A DNA stretch of 64,000 bases, taken from assembly GCF_016820535.1 (NCBI RefSeq), contig NZ_JADHDY010000007.1:88033-152032 (forward strand), written 5' to 3'. The notes below the pieces were generated by a model, which was not told the origin of the DNA, made no database searches, and saw only the letters and a program-made list of their open reading frames with translations. This document shows positions 26,788-35,554 of this stretch, one piece after another. The first letter of the stretch is position 1; every line of letters begins with the position of its first letter. This DNA is from Sporosarcina beigongshangi. Its GTDB lineage: Bacteria > Actinomycetota > Actinomycetes > Actinomycetales > Micrococcaceae. A program made the translations under genes and the position numbers.

Positions 26788-27088
26788 TCCCGCTTTCCAC
26801 GGGGTGCGGCCCCCTTGGGGTTTGGGGGTGCGGGCCCTGGGCGCCGACGCGACGGGCAGAATATGCATCCACCGCAGCGCCTGAAGATGCCCGGCAAACC
26901 CCGGGAACGGCGGGCCGTTTTGAAAGCTGACTGGAGCCGCATTTGGCATGCTTGCTGCAATCCACAATGCAGTTTCAAACAGCACAGAAAGCCTGTTCAT
27001 GCGGATGCAGGGCTGTGATATCCACAGATTTTACGTCGGGGCCGAATCGGCCTTGTATGGCCTTCCCTAATTTCCAAGAATCAATGTC
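26788..27088. other. 301-base intergenic region
   Basis: Gene-free. The first half is GC-rich with runs of G; the second is less GC-rich than its surroundings and contains TAATTT near 27069-27074, a possible -10 element for the gene at 27089. No RNA gene or clear terminator was recognised. Confidence 0.4.
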
Positions 27089-28069
27089 ATGAACATTGAA
27101 AGTGCACGCATGGAATTCAACAGCCGCTGGCCGGCTGGCCGATCCGTGGCCACCACCCGCCAACTTGTTGCCGCCGGCTTGAATGAGCGGTTCATTGGCA
27201 GCGCGGTCAGGGCCGGCATCCTGTACCGGCTTCGGCGTGGCGTGTACACGCCCATGAAGTCATGGGCAGGCCTCCCGCCGTGGGACCAGGACAAGCTCGT
27301 ATTGTCCGGCCACATCGTGGCCACTGGCGGACAGCATGTTTACTCCCATTTCAGTGCCGCCAGGCTCCACAATCTGCACCTATGGAGCAGCTCGCGGGCC
27401 ATACATGTTTTGGCAAGCTACGGAGCCTCACCGTCGCGCGGCGTGGGTGACGTGCTGGTCCACCGGGAGATCATCAAGCCGGACGCGTTGGTGCAACGCT
27501 ACATTCCAGGTACCGGGCTCGCCAGGTTCACCACCATTGAATTGACTGTGCTCCAGTGCGCCTTGACGGCCACCTTCGAACAGGCGGTGGTCATCGGAGA
27601 TTCCGCCTTCCACAAGGGACTCGACATGGAAGTCCTCGATGCCTTGTTGGTGAAGTTCGCGCACGTCAAGGGCATCAAACGCGCCCGGGCAGTAGTCAAG
27701 GCCCTGAACCGACTCGCAGAATCCGCCGGAGAGACCCGAACCCGGTTGATCATTGCCGAGCTTCCCATCGAGCAGCCGGAACTGCAGGTGGAATTCAATA
27801 CCTACACCGGTCGATACCGCGTGGACTTTGCCTGGCGGGGCATAAAATTGATCCTCGAGTTTGACGGCAACAGCAAGTACTCGGGGTACGCCCAACCCAC
27901 AGAGCAGGCGCTCATCGATGAACGGGAGCGGGAAAACGCCCTCATCGAACTCGGGTGGGGGTTCATTCGCATCAAGTGGAAGCACTTGGCCAATCCGGAA
28001 TTGCTGAAGGCCCGGATCATGGATGCCTACCTGGCCGCCACACAGGCAGCCGAGCAGGCCGCCGCCTGA
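27089..28069 (+). CDS. AbiEi-like antitoxin-domain protein with DUF559-type C-terminus
   Basis: A 326-residue protein of a group common in actinobacteria. The N-terminus (SVATTRQLVAAGLNERFIGS then VRAGILYRLRRGVYTPM) is the winged helix of AbiEi-type transcriptional antitoxins. The C-terminus (GRYRVDFAWRGIKLILEFDG, followed by ERENALIELGWGFIRIKW) has the D-x(n)-E-x-D/N layout of the DUF559/Vsr-like PD-(D/E)XK fold. No toxin gene such as AbiEii is adjacent, so the usual two-gene system is absent; it may be a solitary defence-related or mobile gene. It lies between the olefin operon and mutM and is less GC-rich than both. Confidence 0.7.
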   Translation: MNIESARMEFNSRWPAGRSVATTRQLVAAGLNERFIGSAVRAGILYRLRRGVYTPMKSWAGLPPWDQDKLVLSGHIVATGGQHVYSHFSAARLHNLHLWSSSRAIHVLASYGASPSRGVGDVLVHREIIKPDALVQRYIPGTGLARFTTIELTVLQCALTATFEQAVVIGDSAFHKGLDMEVLDALLVKFAHVKGIKRARAVVKALNRLAESAGETRTRLIIAELPIEQPELQVEFNTYTGRYRVDFAWRGIKLILEFDGNSKYSGYAQPTEQALIDERERENALIELGWGFIRIKWKHLANPELLKARIMDAYLAATQAAEQAAA

Positions 28070-28212
28070 CCCTTGTTAGGGATGCGGTAGCTGTCCACTG
28101 ATCTCCAGTCCGGGGCAGCAACGCCCGGGCACAGCCACCACAATATTCCCGCGCCAACGACGTAGCCGAACCCCACGCTATTTGCGGCCTCGGGGAGGCA
28201 GCGGGTGCGCAA

Positions 28213-29178
28213 CTACATGCGTGCGTTGCGCGGCCGGCCCTGGCAGACGGCGCAGCTGTAGGATGAGCGGTTCATGAACGTGTCCCGCCGGATCTTCGTT
28301 CCGCAGCGCGGGCACGGATCGCCCTCACGGCCGTACGCGTTCAGGGACCGGGCAAAGTAGCCCGAGGCGCCGTTGACATTGACGTACAGTGAATCGAAGC
28401 TGGTGCCACCGGCGGCCAGGGCCCGCGCCATGACGTCACGGGCGGCGTGGATGATCCGTTCGGTGTCCGGACGGCGCATGGTGTCAGTGGGCCGGGCGTA
28501 GTGCATCCTTGCCGCCCACAAGGCTTCGTCGGCATAGATGTTGCCGATGCCGGACACGAGCGACTGGTCCAGCAAGGCACGCTTCAAACCAGTTTTGCGC
28601 GACCGCAGTTTCAGGTGCAGTGCTTCAAGGTCGAAGTGGGGGTCCAGAGGGTCCCGGCCAATGTGGGCAGCCTCCTCGGGCACCAGCGCCCACGGAGTCG
28701 TCCCGAGACTGCTTCCGCCTGTGAAGGTGGAGGCAATGCCACCGCCGGGCAATCCGTCGGCGGTGGGAACAAGTGAGGTGATGAACAATCCACCGAATAT
28801 GCGCTGGTCCACGAAACGCAGTTCTTCAGGGTCATCGCCCCGTGCTTCCAGCGACAGCCGCACCTTGAGATGCTTTTCGTGGGGCTGCTCAGGCGATTCC
28901 ACGAGCAGCTGCCCACTCATGCCAAGGTGTGCGACAAGGGCCACCTCGGGTGAGGGCACGGTGGTGGCCGAGTCGCTCAGCGGCATCCACAGGAATTTGC
29001 CGCGGCGGACCACGGACAGGACTGTGGCGCCCTCGAGATTGCCGCGAAAGTCCTCTACGCCCAGGGCGTGGCGGCGGATGGAGCGGGGATCGGGAACCGA
29101 GACGGCCTTGATGCGCCGGCCGGCAACCCAGCGTTCCAGGCCGCGGCGCACCACCTCGACTTCGGGCAGCTCAGGCAT
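28213..29178 (-). CDS. mutM: formamidopyrimidine-DNA glycosylase
   Basis: A 321-residue Fpg/MutM enzyme that removes 8-oxoguanine and ring-opened purines and nicks the abasic site. Pro2-Glu3 at the N-terminus ([10 protein letters not shown]) provide the catalytic base chemistry, the conserved Lys is in [12 protein letters not shown], the helix-two-turn-helix is in [16 protein letters not shown], and the C-terminal zinc finger is CPRCGTKI...CAVC. An internal loop around residues 125-160 is longer than in Escherichia coli MutM. It starts one base after the rnc stop, so the two genes are co-transcribed. Confidence 0.95.
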   Translation of the reverse strand: MPELPEVEVVRRGLERWVAGRRIKAVSVPDPRSIRRHALGVEDFRGNLEGATVLSVVRRGKFLWMPLSDSATTVPSPEVALVAHLGMSGQLLVESPEQPHEKHLKVRLSLEARGDDPEELRFVDQRIFGGLFITSLVPTADGLPGGGIASTFTGGSSLGTTPWALVPEEAAHIGRDPLDPHFDLEALHLKLRSRKTGLKRALLDQSLVSGIGNIYADEALWAARMHYARPTDTMRRPDTERIIHAARDVMARALAAGGTSFDSLYVNVNGASGYFARSLNAYGREGDPCPRCGTKIRRDTFMNRSSYSCAVCQGRPRNARM

Positions 29179-29991
29179 TTAATTCGCTGGCGTAGCGCCG
29201 GAAAGGGGACCAGAAGCTGCTGGTGAGCCTGCCGCGGAGGAGGGTGCGCCGTCGTCCCCGGAAACCGAGGCCTCGGCGCCGTAGATCTTCTGCAGCTCGA
29301 TCCAGCCGGCGGCTGCGGCGGCACGCTCGGCCTCCTTCTTGGAGGGTCCGGTGCCGGTGCCGTAGTGGGAGCCGCCGATGAGGAGATCCGCGGTGAAGGT
29401 GCGGGCGTGGTCGGGGCCGGAGCCGGTGATGTCGTAGATGATGGTGCCGAGGTGGCGGGCGGCGGAGATTTCCTGGATGTTGGTTTTCCAGTCGGTGCCG
29501 GCGCCGAGGACGTCCGCATCCGCAAGCAGCGGACCAACCAGGCGCATCACGAGCTGGCGTGCGGTCTCGATGCCGTGCGTGAGGTAGGTGGCGCCGATGA
29601 GCGCTTCCATGGTGTCGGCCAGGATGGAGGACTTGTTGCGGCCCTTGGTGATGCGTTCACCGTGGCCGAGGTAGATGAACTCGCCGACGCCCAGGTCACG
29701 GGCGATCGAGGCGAGGGCCCGGGTGGAGACCACGGAGGAGCGGCGCTTAGCCAGGTCCCCCTCGGGCAGCGTGGGGTTGTCACGGTAAAGCGCATCCGTG
29801 ACGGAGAAGCCCAGAATGGAGTCGCCGAGGAACTCGAGGCGCTCGTTGGTGGGGATGCCGCCGTTCTCATACGCGTAGGAGCGATGTGTGAGGGCAAGAC
29901 GAAGCGTCCCGGCATCAATGCTGACACCGAGACGCTTCAACAGCAGTTTGTGTCCGTCCGTGAGTTCCGGGGATGGAAGATCTGCGGACAT
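29179..29991 (-). CDS. rnc: ribonuclease III
   Basis: A 270-residue RNase III that cuts double-stranded RNA, including rRNA precursors. The catalytic signature NERLEFLGDSILG is near residue 45, the second acidic site is in DTMEALIGATYL, and the C-terminus carries a double-stranded RNA-binding domain (DWKTNIQEIS..., KKEAERAAAAAGW) followed by a Ser/Ala-rich tail. ATG at 29991 has AGGAG at close spacing; the in-frame GTG at 29997 would overlap that site. Part of the yceD-rpmF-rnc-mutM block. Confidence 0.95.
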   Translation of the reverse strand: MSADLPSPELTDGHKLLLKRLGVSIDAGTLRLALTHRSYAYENGGIPTNERLEFLGDSILGFSVTDALYRDNPTLPEGDLAKRRSSVVSTRALASIARDLGVGEFIYLGHGERITKGRNKSSILADTMEALIGATYLTHGIETARQLVMRLVGPLLADADVLGAGTDWKTNIQEISAARHLGTIIYDITGSGPDHARTFTADLLIGGSHYGTGTGPSKKEAERAAAAAGWIELQKIYGAEASVSGDDGAPSSAAGSPAASGPLSGATPAN

Positions 29992-30051
29992 GGACACTCC
30001 TGCTAAGTATTATTCAGAATCGATACGGACCTGGTGGCCGCACGGACGTCT

Positions 30052-30255
30052 TTAGACGTCGGCTACCTTGCGGCCCTTGTATTCAAGGAACAGCGCGGTG
30101 CCGGCCGAGTCGGTGACGACCTTGGCCTGGTGCGGGAGGCTGTAAACAACCTGGCCGTTTTCGATGGTCTTGACCAGAGCAGGCGCGGTGGCCTTCCACT
30201 GGGAACGGCGTGCACGCGTATTGGCACGGGACATCTTCCGCTTGGGAACAGCCAC
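30052..30255 (-). CDS. rpmF: 50S ribosomal protein L32
   Basis: A 67-residue L32 protein ([20 protein letters not shown]). It lacks the four zinc-binding cysteines seen in some L32 proteins, so it is the zinc-independent form. Immediately downstream of the YceD-like gene, the conserved order in most bacteria. Confidence 0.96.
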   Translation of the reverse strand: MAVPKRKMSRANTRARRSQWKATAPALVKTIENGQVVYSLPHQAKVVTDSAGTALFLEYKGRKVADV

Positions 30256-30312
30256 GGCAAACTCTTTTCTCTCGATAACTCACGGACTCATGTCCGAAAG
30301 TAAAACTTTTTG

Positions 30313-30915
30313 CTAGTTTTCTTCGCCGGCAAAGCCCTGTAGGGCAGCCCACCGAGGATCCAGGATCTCGTGGTGGTGCCCCGGCTCATCTGCAAGGCGT
30401 ATTCCGCATTCGGAACACAGACCCTCACAGTCTTCCCGGCACACCGGCTGGAACGGCAGGGCGGTTACCACTGCGTCCCGCAACACCGGTTCAAGATCGA
30501 TAGAATCGTGCTCGACCCAACGTTGCTCATCTTCGCCTTCTGCAAGGACATCCGCGGACGGCTCCTCGTAGAAGAAAAGTTCCTGCACATCAACTTCAAG
30601 GTCATCCTCGAAGGTTTCCAGGCACCGGGAGCATTCGCCTGTCACATCGACAAGCACATTGCCCGACACCAGAATTCCTTCATGGACGGCCTCAAAGCGG
30701 AGTTCCAGATCCAAATCGGTTCCGGGCGTCACGCTGATGAGCGGGGTGCCAAATTCCTCCGGCACAGGTACACGTTCCTGGAACTTCCACATGCTGCCCG
30801 GGCTTCGCCCAAGCTCCCTGACACCAACGGTGAGGGGCGTGCCATGGTTGGACTTGTTGCCCAACGTGGTTTCGCTAATGAGAACTCCTGTAAAAACATA
30901 TGACCGACGCACCAT
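30313..30915 (-). CDS. YceD-family (DUF177) protein
   Basis: A protein of up to 200 residues in the YceD/DUF177 family, genetically linked to 23S rRNA metabolism and coupled to rpmF. Zinc-type cysteine pairs are visible: GECSRC (about 115) and CREDCEGLCSECGIRL (about 160-175), with the C-terminal DPRWAALQGF typical of the family. The true start is uncertain: ATG at 30915 begins the open frame, but family members usually begin nearer the GVRELGRSPG segment about 30 residues in. It precedes rpmF by 57 bases. Confidence 0.88.
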   Translation of the reverse strand: MVRRSYVFTGVLISETTLGNKSNHGTPLTVGVRELGRSPGSMWKFQERVPVPEEFGTPLISVTPGTDLDLELRFEAVHEGILVSGNVLVDVTGECSRCLETFEDDLEVDVQELFFYEEPSADVLAEGEDEQRWVEHDSIDLEPVLRDAVVTALPFQPVCREDCEGLCSECGIRLADEPGHHHEILDPRWAALQGFAGEEN

Positions 30916-31144
30916 CTTAGCCCGAAATTACGCGGGCATCAAAACGGGGCGAACCAGACCAAATTGGCCTTGTCCAGTCTACGACAGCCCTGCCCGTTGC
31001 GGCGAACCCCGGGGCGTGATGTAACTCTCAGGCCTTCGTTGGTGCGGTTTCCCCGGATTCGCGCCCTGATGGACGACGCCGGACGGCCGCGTTTTGCATG
31101 TCGCGCCGGCTTGGGTTGGCCTGCCTTTCGGACGGCGCGTGCGG

Positions 31145-31156
31145 CATAATCACCAC
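31145..31156 (+). promoter_or_regulatory. -10 element of a probable leaderless transcript
   Basis: CATAAT (31145-31150) ends 6 bases before the ATG at 31157, and there is no Shine-Dalgarno sequence between. That geometry places the transcription start at or next to the start codon, the leaderless arrangement common in actinobacteria. Confidence 0.5.
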
Positions 31157-32299
31157 ATGAGGCTTCCCGTATATGTTCCGGACTGGCAAATAGGCGACAG
31201 GGACATTGAGTGGCCCGTGCTGGGCATGGCGTTTGAGCATGTGCTCCTCTTTTACACGGACGTCGGCAAACCGGGCATGTACTGCGACAACTTCGGGCAG
31301 GAAGTCACTGTGACAGGCATCGCCGAGCCACTTGCTGCTTCCGGCAGCCGTGTCGAGACTGCATTTCCCACCGCCATCCACTGTTCCGGTTTCACCCTGT
31401 ACTGGGCCGCACCCCAACGGACCGAGGGGCCATTGACGCTCACGGGGGTCATCGACGCCTCGGACTACGGCACCGCACCTGAAGGATTCCCGGTGGTGTC
31501 CGGGGTGGTGGACGCCATGGAGCTCTCATCCACGAGCTACGTTAACAACGACGGCGAAGGAGTGAACTGGGAGCCTGCATCTGAGGGATATCAGACATTC
31601 CGCCCCATCAGCGTGTACCCGCCCTACATTCCCGTGGCCGCCGAGACCGGCCTGTCTCCCCACACCCAAGTCACGGGCGTGGTGCTGCATGTGGAACTTG
31701 GTTCAACCACCGCACGTGGCTGCACGGACGGGGATGGCCTGAATTCCGCACAAAGCCCTGCCGCCGACGGGTCCCCTGTCCGCATCCGCAACTTTCCCGA
31801 CTATGCGAACACCGCCTCTCCCTGCCATGCCAACACCGTGTTGTGGCTCTTCGGACCGGTCTCCTACGGCGATGCTTGCCTCTCCCCCGGACTTGCCGCC
31901 GACATGGCTGCATGGGAGGAGTCCTACTGCGCATCCCTGGACGGCAACGAGTCGTGGAGGTCCGCCGCGTGCGCCGCCCAATTCACTGCCACTGGAAGGG
32001 CGCTTGCGGAGCGGCTTGCCCAGGAGCTGGGCCTGGACTTCGAAGTGGAGTTCCACTCCTATGAACCCGGATCCCGCAGGGAGATCTTCCGCGGCGGCCT
32101 GGCGGCGGGAAACCCCGCAGCGGCGGACGCGTTTCATGGCCTTGTTGTGGCCGAGGACGAGGAGCGTGCGCGGCTTGCTGCGTTGTCGAATGAGCCAGGC
32201 GTGGGCTGGTTTGCCTACGCACCACTGTCAGGGGAAGTGTTCAACCCGGGCGGCGGTCCGTTGCCCGAACCCTATGCGAATCCTGAAACCGAAAAATAG
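31157..32299 (+). CDS. hypothetical protein
   Basis: A 380-residue protein I do not recognise. It has no signal peptide or membrane segment. The first third (MRLPVYVPDWQIGDRDIEWP) is rich in beta-branched and aromatic residues and looks like a beta-rich domain; several cysteines are scattered through residues 190-290; the end is Pro/Gly-rich. ATG at 31157 lacks a ribosome-binding site but sits 6 bases after a -10 box. It is divergent from the YceD-like gene and convergent with coaD. Codon use looks like the rest of the window, so it seems a genuine gene, single in its transcript. Confidence 0.75.
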   Translation: MRLPVYVPDWQIGDRDIEWPVLGMAFEHVLLFYTDVGKPGMYCDNFGQEVTVTGIAEPLAASGSRVETAFPTAIHCSGFTLYWAAPQRTEGPLTLTGVIDASDYGTAPEGFPVVSGVVDAMELSSTSYVNNDGEGVNWEPASEGYQTFRPISVYPPYIPVAAETGLSPHTQVTGVVLHVELGSTTARGCTDGDGLNSAQSPAADGSPVRIRNFPDYANTASPCHANTVLWLFGPVSYGDACLSPGLAADMAAWEESYCASLDGNESWRSAACAAQFTATGRALAERLAQELGLDFEVEFHSYEPGSRREIFRGGLAAGNPAAADAFHGLVVAEDEERARLAALSNEPGVGWFAYAPLSGEVFNPGGGPLPEPYANPETEK

Positions 32300-32324
32300 C
32301 GCGGCAACGCGGGCCTTGCCGCGC
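32299..32324 (+). terminator. hairpin at the end of the hypothetical gene
   Basis: Arms 32299-32307 and 32316-32324 pair perfectly over 9 bases around an 8-base loop, starting at the stop codon. There is no T tract, so termination efficiency is uncertain. Confidence 0.5.
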
Positions 32325-32525
32325 CTGGACCGGCCGTGCACGTGGACACGGCTCGGCATGTGCACAAGGCGGCACGTGCACAAAAGTGGATGAGTACAAG
32401 GTGGCATGACGACTGCAGTAGCTCCGTGGCGGCTTTGCCCTCCCGGCACCGTTCTCCCCGACCAGTTTCGCCTGGCTTTGCACACATCTGCCTGCGATCG
32501 GTCCAAGCAGCCGCAGCGCCCGTAA

Positions 32526-32705
32526 CTTATGCGCACAACCCGTACTGGGTCCTGCGCATAAGCGTTTATGCGCGGAACCCAGCGTGAGTCCTGCGCATAA
32601 GTTCGCCAAAGTGGAATTATGCGCACAACTGGCCGTGAGTCCTGCGCATAAGGGACTATGCGCAGAACCCAGGGTGGGTCCTGCGCATCAGTTCGCGGGA
32701 GGGGC
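32526..32705. repeat. two 90-bp repeats, each of two TATGCGCA hairpins
   Basis: Four palindromic units lie in tandem, each made of TTATGCGCA and TGCGCATAA arms around a 17-19 base loop containing GAACCCA or TGRGTCC elements. TATGCGC starts at 32528, 32567, 32618 and 32657; units 1 and 3, and 2 and 4, are exactly 90 bases apart, so the array is a duplicated pair. The first unit has a perfect 10-bp outer stem (32526-32535 with 32553-32562) and an inner ACCC/GGGT stem. It fills the gap between convergent genes and could act as terminator, attenuator or protein-binding array. Confidence 0.85.
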
Positions 32706-32726
32706 CCCGCAGCGGGGCTCCGGCGG

Positions 32727-33242
32727 CTACAGCCTCGGAGGAACGATTGCGACAGGCGTGGTGTCGGGGCCAACGTCACCTTGGAGGCGGCGAAGGACGG
32801 CGCGGGGAACATAGTCGGCGACGTCGCCACCGAGCGTGTGGACTTCCTTGATGAGTGTGGAGGAGAGGTGCAGGTAGCGGCTGTCGCCGGGCAGGAACAC
32901 GGTTTCCACGCCGGAGAGCTGGCGGTTCATAGTGGCCATGGGGAGTTCGTAGTCGAAGTCCGAGGAGGAGCGCAGGCCCTTCACGATGGCCGACGCGCCG
33001 CGGGCATGGCAGTAGTCGGAGAGCAGCCCCTCCCCCATGGGCTCCACCACGATGCCGGACAGCGCCGAAAACGTGGTGCGGGCCATGTCCAGGCGCTCGT
33101 TGAGGGTGAAGCGGTAGTTTTTGGCGTAGTTGGTGGAGACGGCGACGATGACCTCGTCGAAAAGGGCTGATGCTCGGGCAATCACCTCAATATGGCCCTT
33201 GTGGATGGGGTCAAAGGATCCGGGGCATACGGCGCGTCGCAT
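32727..33242 (-). CDS. coaD: phosphopantetheine adenylyltransferase
   Basis: A 171-residue CoaD that transfers AMP from ATP to 4'-phosphopantetheine, the fourth step of coenzyme A synthesis. The nucleotidyltransferase motif HKGH follows CPGSFDPI at the N-terminus, and the C-terminal YLHLSSTLIKEV is the second conserved block. In-frame starts exist upstream, but ATG at 33242 (MRRAVCPGSF) matches the family; TACATT ends 7 bases before it, so a leaderless transcript is possible. In Arthrobacter relatives coaD commonly lies near rsmD and recG, as here within 8 kb. Confidence 0.95.
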   Translation of the reverse strand: MRRAVCPGSFDPIHKGHIEVIARASALFDEVIVAVSTNYAKNYRFTLNERLDMARTTFSALSGIVVEPMGEGLLSDYCHARGASAIVKGLRSSSDFDYELPMATMNRQLSGVETVFLPGDSRYLHLSSTLIKEVHTLGGDVADYVPRAVLRRLQGDVGPDTTPVAIVPPRL

Positions 33243-33391
33243 ACCCATGAATGTACCGACTTCACAGCACCGTTGCCACCACCGGGGCCGGTTTTGGACC
33301 ATGTCGCTGCGCTACCGGCCGGTAGGCGTTGGGGCGCAGGCAGCTTCGCCGGTAACGTTGCCAAGGAACCCGCACTTTCTAAGGAGCAACC

Positions 33392-34588
33392 ATGAGCACG
33401 CCCTGGCACCGGACCGCGCAAGGCGCCAACCTGTTGGGACCCGACGGCTCCCTTGGCGTGACCATCTTCGAGGAGATCACCACCCTCGCCAACCAGCACG
33501 GCGCCATCAACCTGGGCCAGGGCTTCCCCGACGAGGACGGGCCCGCCGAGCTCAGCCGCCTCGCCAGGGAGGCCATCGCCAACGGGAACAACCAGTACGC
33601 GCCGGGCAAGGGCATCCTTGAGCTGCGCCAGGCAGTGGCCGACCACCAGCAGCGCTTCTACGGACTGGAACTGGACCCGGAGCACGAGGTCATCATCACC
33701 ACCGGCGCCACCGAAGCCATCGCCGCCGCAGTCCTGGCGCTGACCGGCCCCGGCGACGAGGTCCTCACCTTCGAGCCCTTCTACGATTCCTACGGCGCAA
33801 TGATCGGCCTCACCGGCGCCACGCACACCACCGCCGCACTCCTCGCCCCGGACTTCATGCCGGACCTGGCCACCCTCGAGGACAGCTTCAGCCCGCGCAC
33901 CAAGATGGTCATCGTCAACAACCCGCACAACCCCACGGGCGCCATGTTCCCGGAGGCAGTGCTCGCCGAGGTGGTGCGCCTGGCCATCAAGTACGACGCC
34001 GTCATCCTCACCGATGAGGTCTACGAGCACCTCACGTTCGGTCCCCGGCACATACCCGTGGCCACGCTTCCGGGCGCCGCGGACCGCACGCTCACCATTT
34101 CCTCGGCCGGCAAGACCTTCTCCTTCACGGGCTGGAAGATCGGCTGGCTCTCCGGCCCGGCGGAGCTCGTTGCCGCCGCACGCACCGTCAAGCAGTTCCT
34201 GAGCTACTCCTCGGGCACGCCGTTCCAGAGCGCCATCGCGGCCGGGCTGCGCATGGACGACTCCTTCTTCACCGATGCCGCCGCCGTTTTGGCCCGCAAG
34301 CGGGACATCCTGGCCGAGGGGCTGCGCGCCGCGGGCATGGACGTCTACCTGCCGCAGGGCACCTACTTCATCAATGCCGACACCTCGGCCCTTGGCATCA
34401 CCGACGCCACTGCACTCGCCCGCCGACTGCCCGAGCTGGTGGGCGTGGCGGCCATCCCCGTGCCCGTGTTCTGCCACCCCGACGGCGCCCGGCGCACCCG
34501 CTCGCTGCTGCGCTTCGCGTTCTGCAAGCAGGTGCCACTGCTGGAGCAGGCCGCCGAACGCCTCGCCACGCTGCAGGGCAAGCTCTGA
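33392..34588 (+). CDS. class I/II PLP-dependent aminotransferase
   Basis: A 398-residue fold-type I aminotransferase. The PLP lysine is in SSAGKTFSFTGWKIGW (about 240), the Asn-Pro-His loop is NNPHNPTGAMF, and the Arg that binds substrate carboxylate is in RTRSLLRFAFCK near the C-terminus. The sequence is closest to kynurenine/methionine-type aminotransferases (YbdL and kynurenine-oxoglutarate transaminase group). ATG at 33392 follows AAGGAG. It overlaps the next gene by one base. The precise amino donor is not readable. Confidence 0.9.
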   Translation: MSTPWHRTAQGANLLGPDGSLGVTIFEEITTLANQHGAINLGQGFPDEDGPAELSRLAREAIANGNNQYAPGKGILELRQAVADHQQRFYGLELDPEHEVIITTGATEAIAAAVLALTGPGDEVLTFEPFYDSYGAMIGLTGATHTTAALLAPDFMPDLATLEDSFSPRTKMVIVNNPHNPTGAMFPEAVLAEVVRLAIKYDAVILTDEVYEHLTFGPRHIPVATLPGAADRTLTISSAGKTFSFTGWKIGWLSGPAELVAAARTVKQFLSYSSGTPFQSAIAAGLRMDDSFFTDAAAVLARKRDILAEGLRAAGMDVYLPQGTYFINADTSALGITDATALARRLPELVGVAAIPVPVFCHPDGARRTRSLLRFAFCKQVPLLEQAAERLATLQGKL

Positions 34589-35361
34589 TGGCGGTGCGCA
34601 GCCGCTACCTGCGGACCAGCGGTGTCCACGCCGTGATCGAACCGGACCCGTGGCATGCGAATGCCTTTGTCCTGAGCATCGACAACGCCGAGCAGTCCCA
34701 TGTGAACCTGGCCGAGCCGCAGGAGGTGTTCTATGAATACCTGCGCCGCATCGCAAACGCGATCGACCTCGTGAAGCCCGCCGGCGAGCCGATCAGGGCG
34801 CTGCACCTCGGCGCCGGGGCGCTGACCCTGGCCCGCTACATTCAGGCCACGCGGCCCGGTTCAGTCCAGCACGCCGTGGAACTGGAACGCGAACTGCTTG
34901 ACTTTGTGCTGGACCAACTGCCGCTTCCCGACGGCACCGATCTGAGCACCCACGTGGGCGACGCCCGCGACGAGCTGGCGGCACTGCCCGGCGGACTCAC
35001 CTTCGACGTCGTCATCCTGGACATTTTCAGCGGCCCCGACGCGCCGGCCCACCTCGCGTGCACCGACTTCTACCGCGAGGCGGCGGCCGTGCTGGCGCCG
35101 GGAGGGATCCTGGCCGTCAACGTGGGAGACGAGCCCGGATTCACCCTGGTCACGAGTCAGACCAAGGCGCTGCAGGAAGCCATGCCCCACGTGGCCGCAT
35201 ATGGCACAAGCATGCTTTTTAGCCGCCGCTACCCCGGAAACATCATCCTGCTCGGCACTGCCAGCCCGTTCCCCGGGGGATGGGCGGATGCACTGGTGGC
35301 GGCCGGCCCGCACCCGGCCACCGTCATGACGGGAGTGGAGCTGGACGAGCTCACGAGCTGA
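34588..35361 (+). CDS. spermidine-synthase-like methyltransferase
   Basis: A 257-residue Rossmann-fold protein of the spermidine-synthase-like group. The cofactor loop is LHLGAGALTLARYI, the acidic strand ends in VELERELLDF, and FDVVILDIFSGPDAPAHL corresponds to the spermidine-synthase active-site region, though the polyamine-specific residues are not obvious. Such proteins in actinobacteria are often annotated as fused or stand-alone methyltransferases with unknown substrate. ATG at 34588 overlaps the aminotransferase stop, so the pair is co-translated. Confidence 0.78.
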   Translation: MAVRSRYLRTSGVHAVIEPDPWHANAFVLSIDNAEQSHVNLAEPQEVFYEYLRRIANAIDLVKPAGEPIRALHLGAGALTLARYIQATRPGSVQHAVELERELLDFVLDQLPLPDGTDLSTHVGDARDELAALPGGLTFDVVILDIFSGPDAPAHLACTDFYREAAAVLAPGGILAVNVGDEPGFTLVTSQTKALQEAMPHVAAYGTSMLFSRRYPGNIILLGTASPFPGGWADALVAAGPHPATVMTGVELDELTS

Positions 35362-35370
35362 CCGGCCACC

Positions 35371-35406
35371 TTCCGACGCCCTCCCACATTCCGACGCCCT
35401 CCCACC
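35371..35406. repeat. short tandem repeat, two 18-base units
   Basis: TTCCGACGCCCTCCCAC occurs at 35371 and 35389, 18 bases apart, and a decayed third copy may follow near 35420. It lies in the 193-base gap between convergent genes. No other feature was found in this gap. Confidence 0.6.
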
Positions 35407-35554
35407 CCAGGGCAGCTTCCCGCCGACGCCCCCCACAGGTGGGCCATTGCCCCGCCGCATCAGCACGGTCCAGGCACATGCCCGCCTGATTCCGGCCCCC
35501 TCGCCGGCGTTTCCCAGGCCCGGTCAAACCATGACAGCGCCGCAATGCCCAATG

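Noticed and set aside
25234-27000. 588-residue minus-strand frame
   Set aside because: Overlaps oleD and oleBC on the opposite strand, low-complexity translation.
32526-32705. Possible CRISPR array or tRNA cluster
   Set aside because: Units are palindromic with related loops and a 90-base higher-order period; no spacer diversity, no tRNA acceptor ends.
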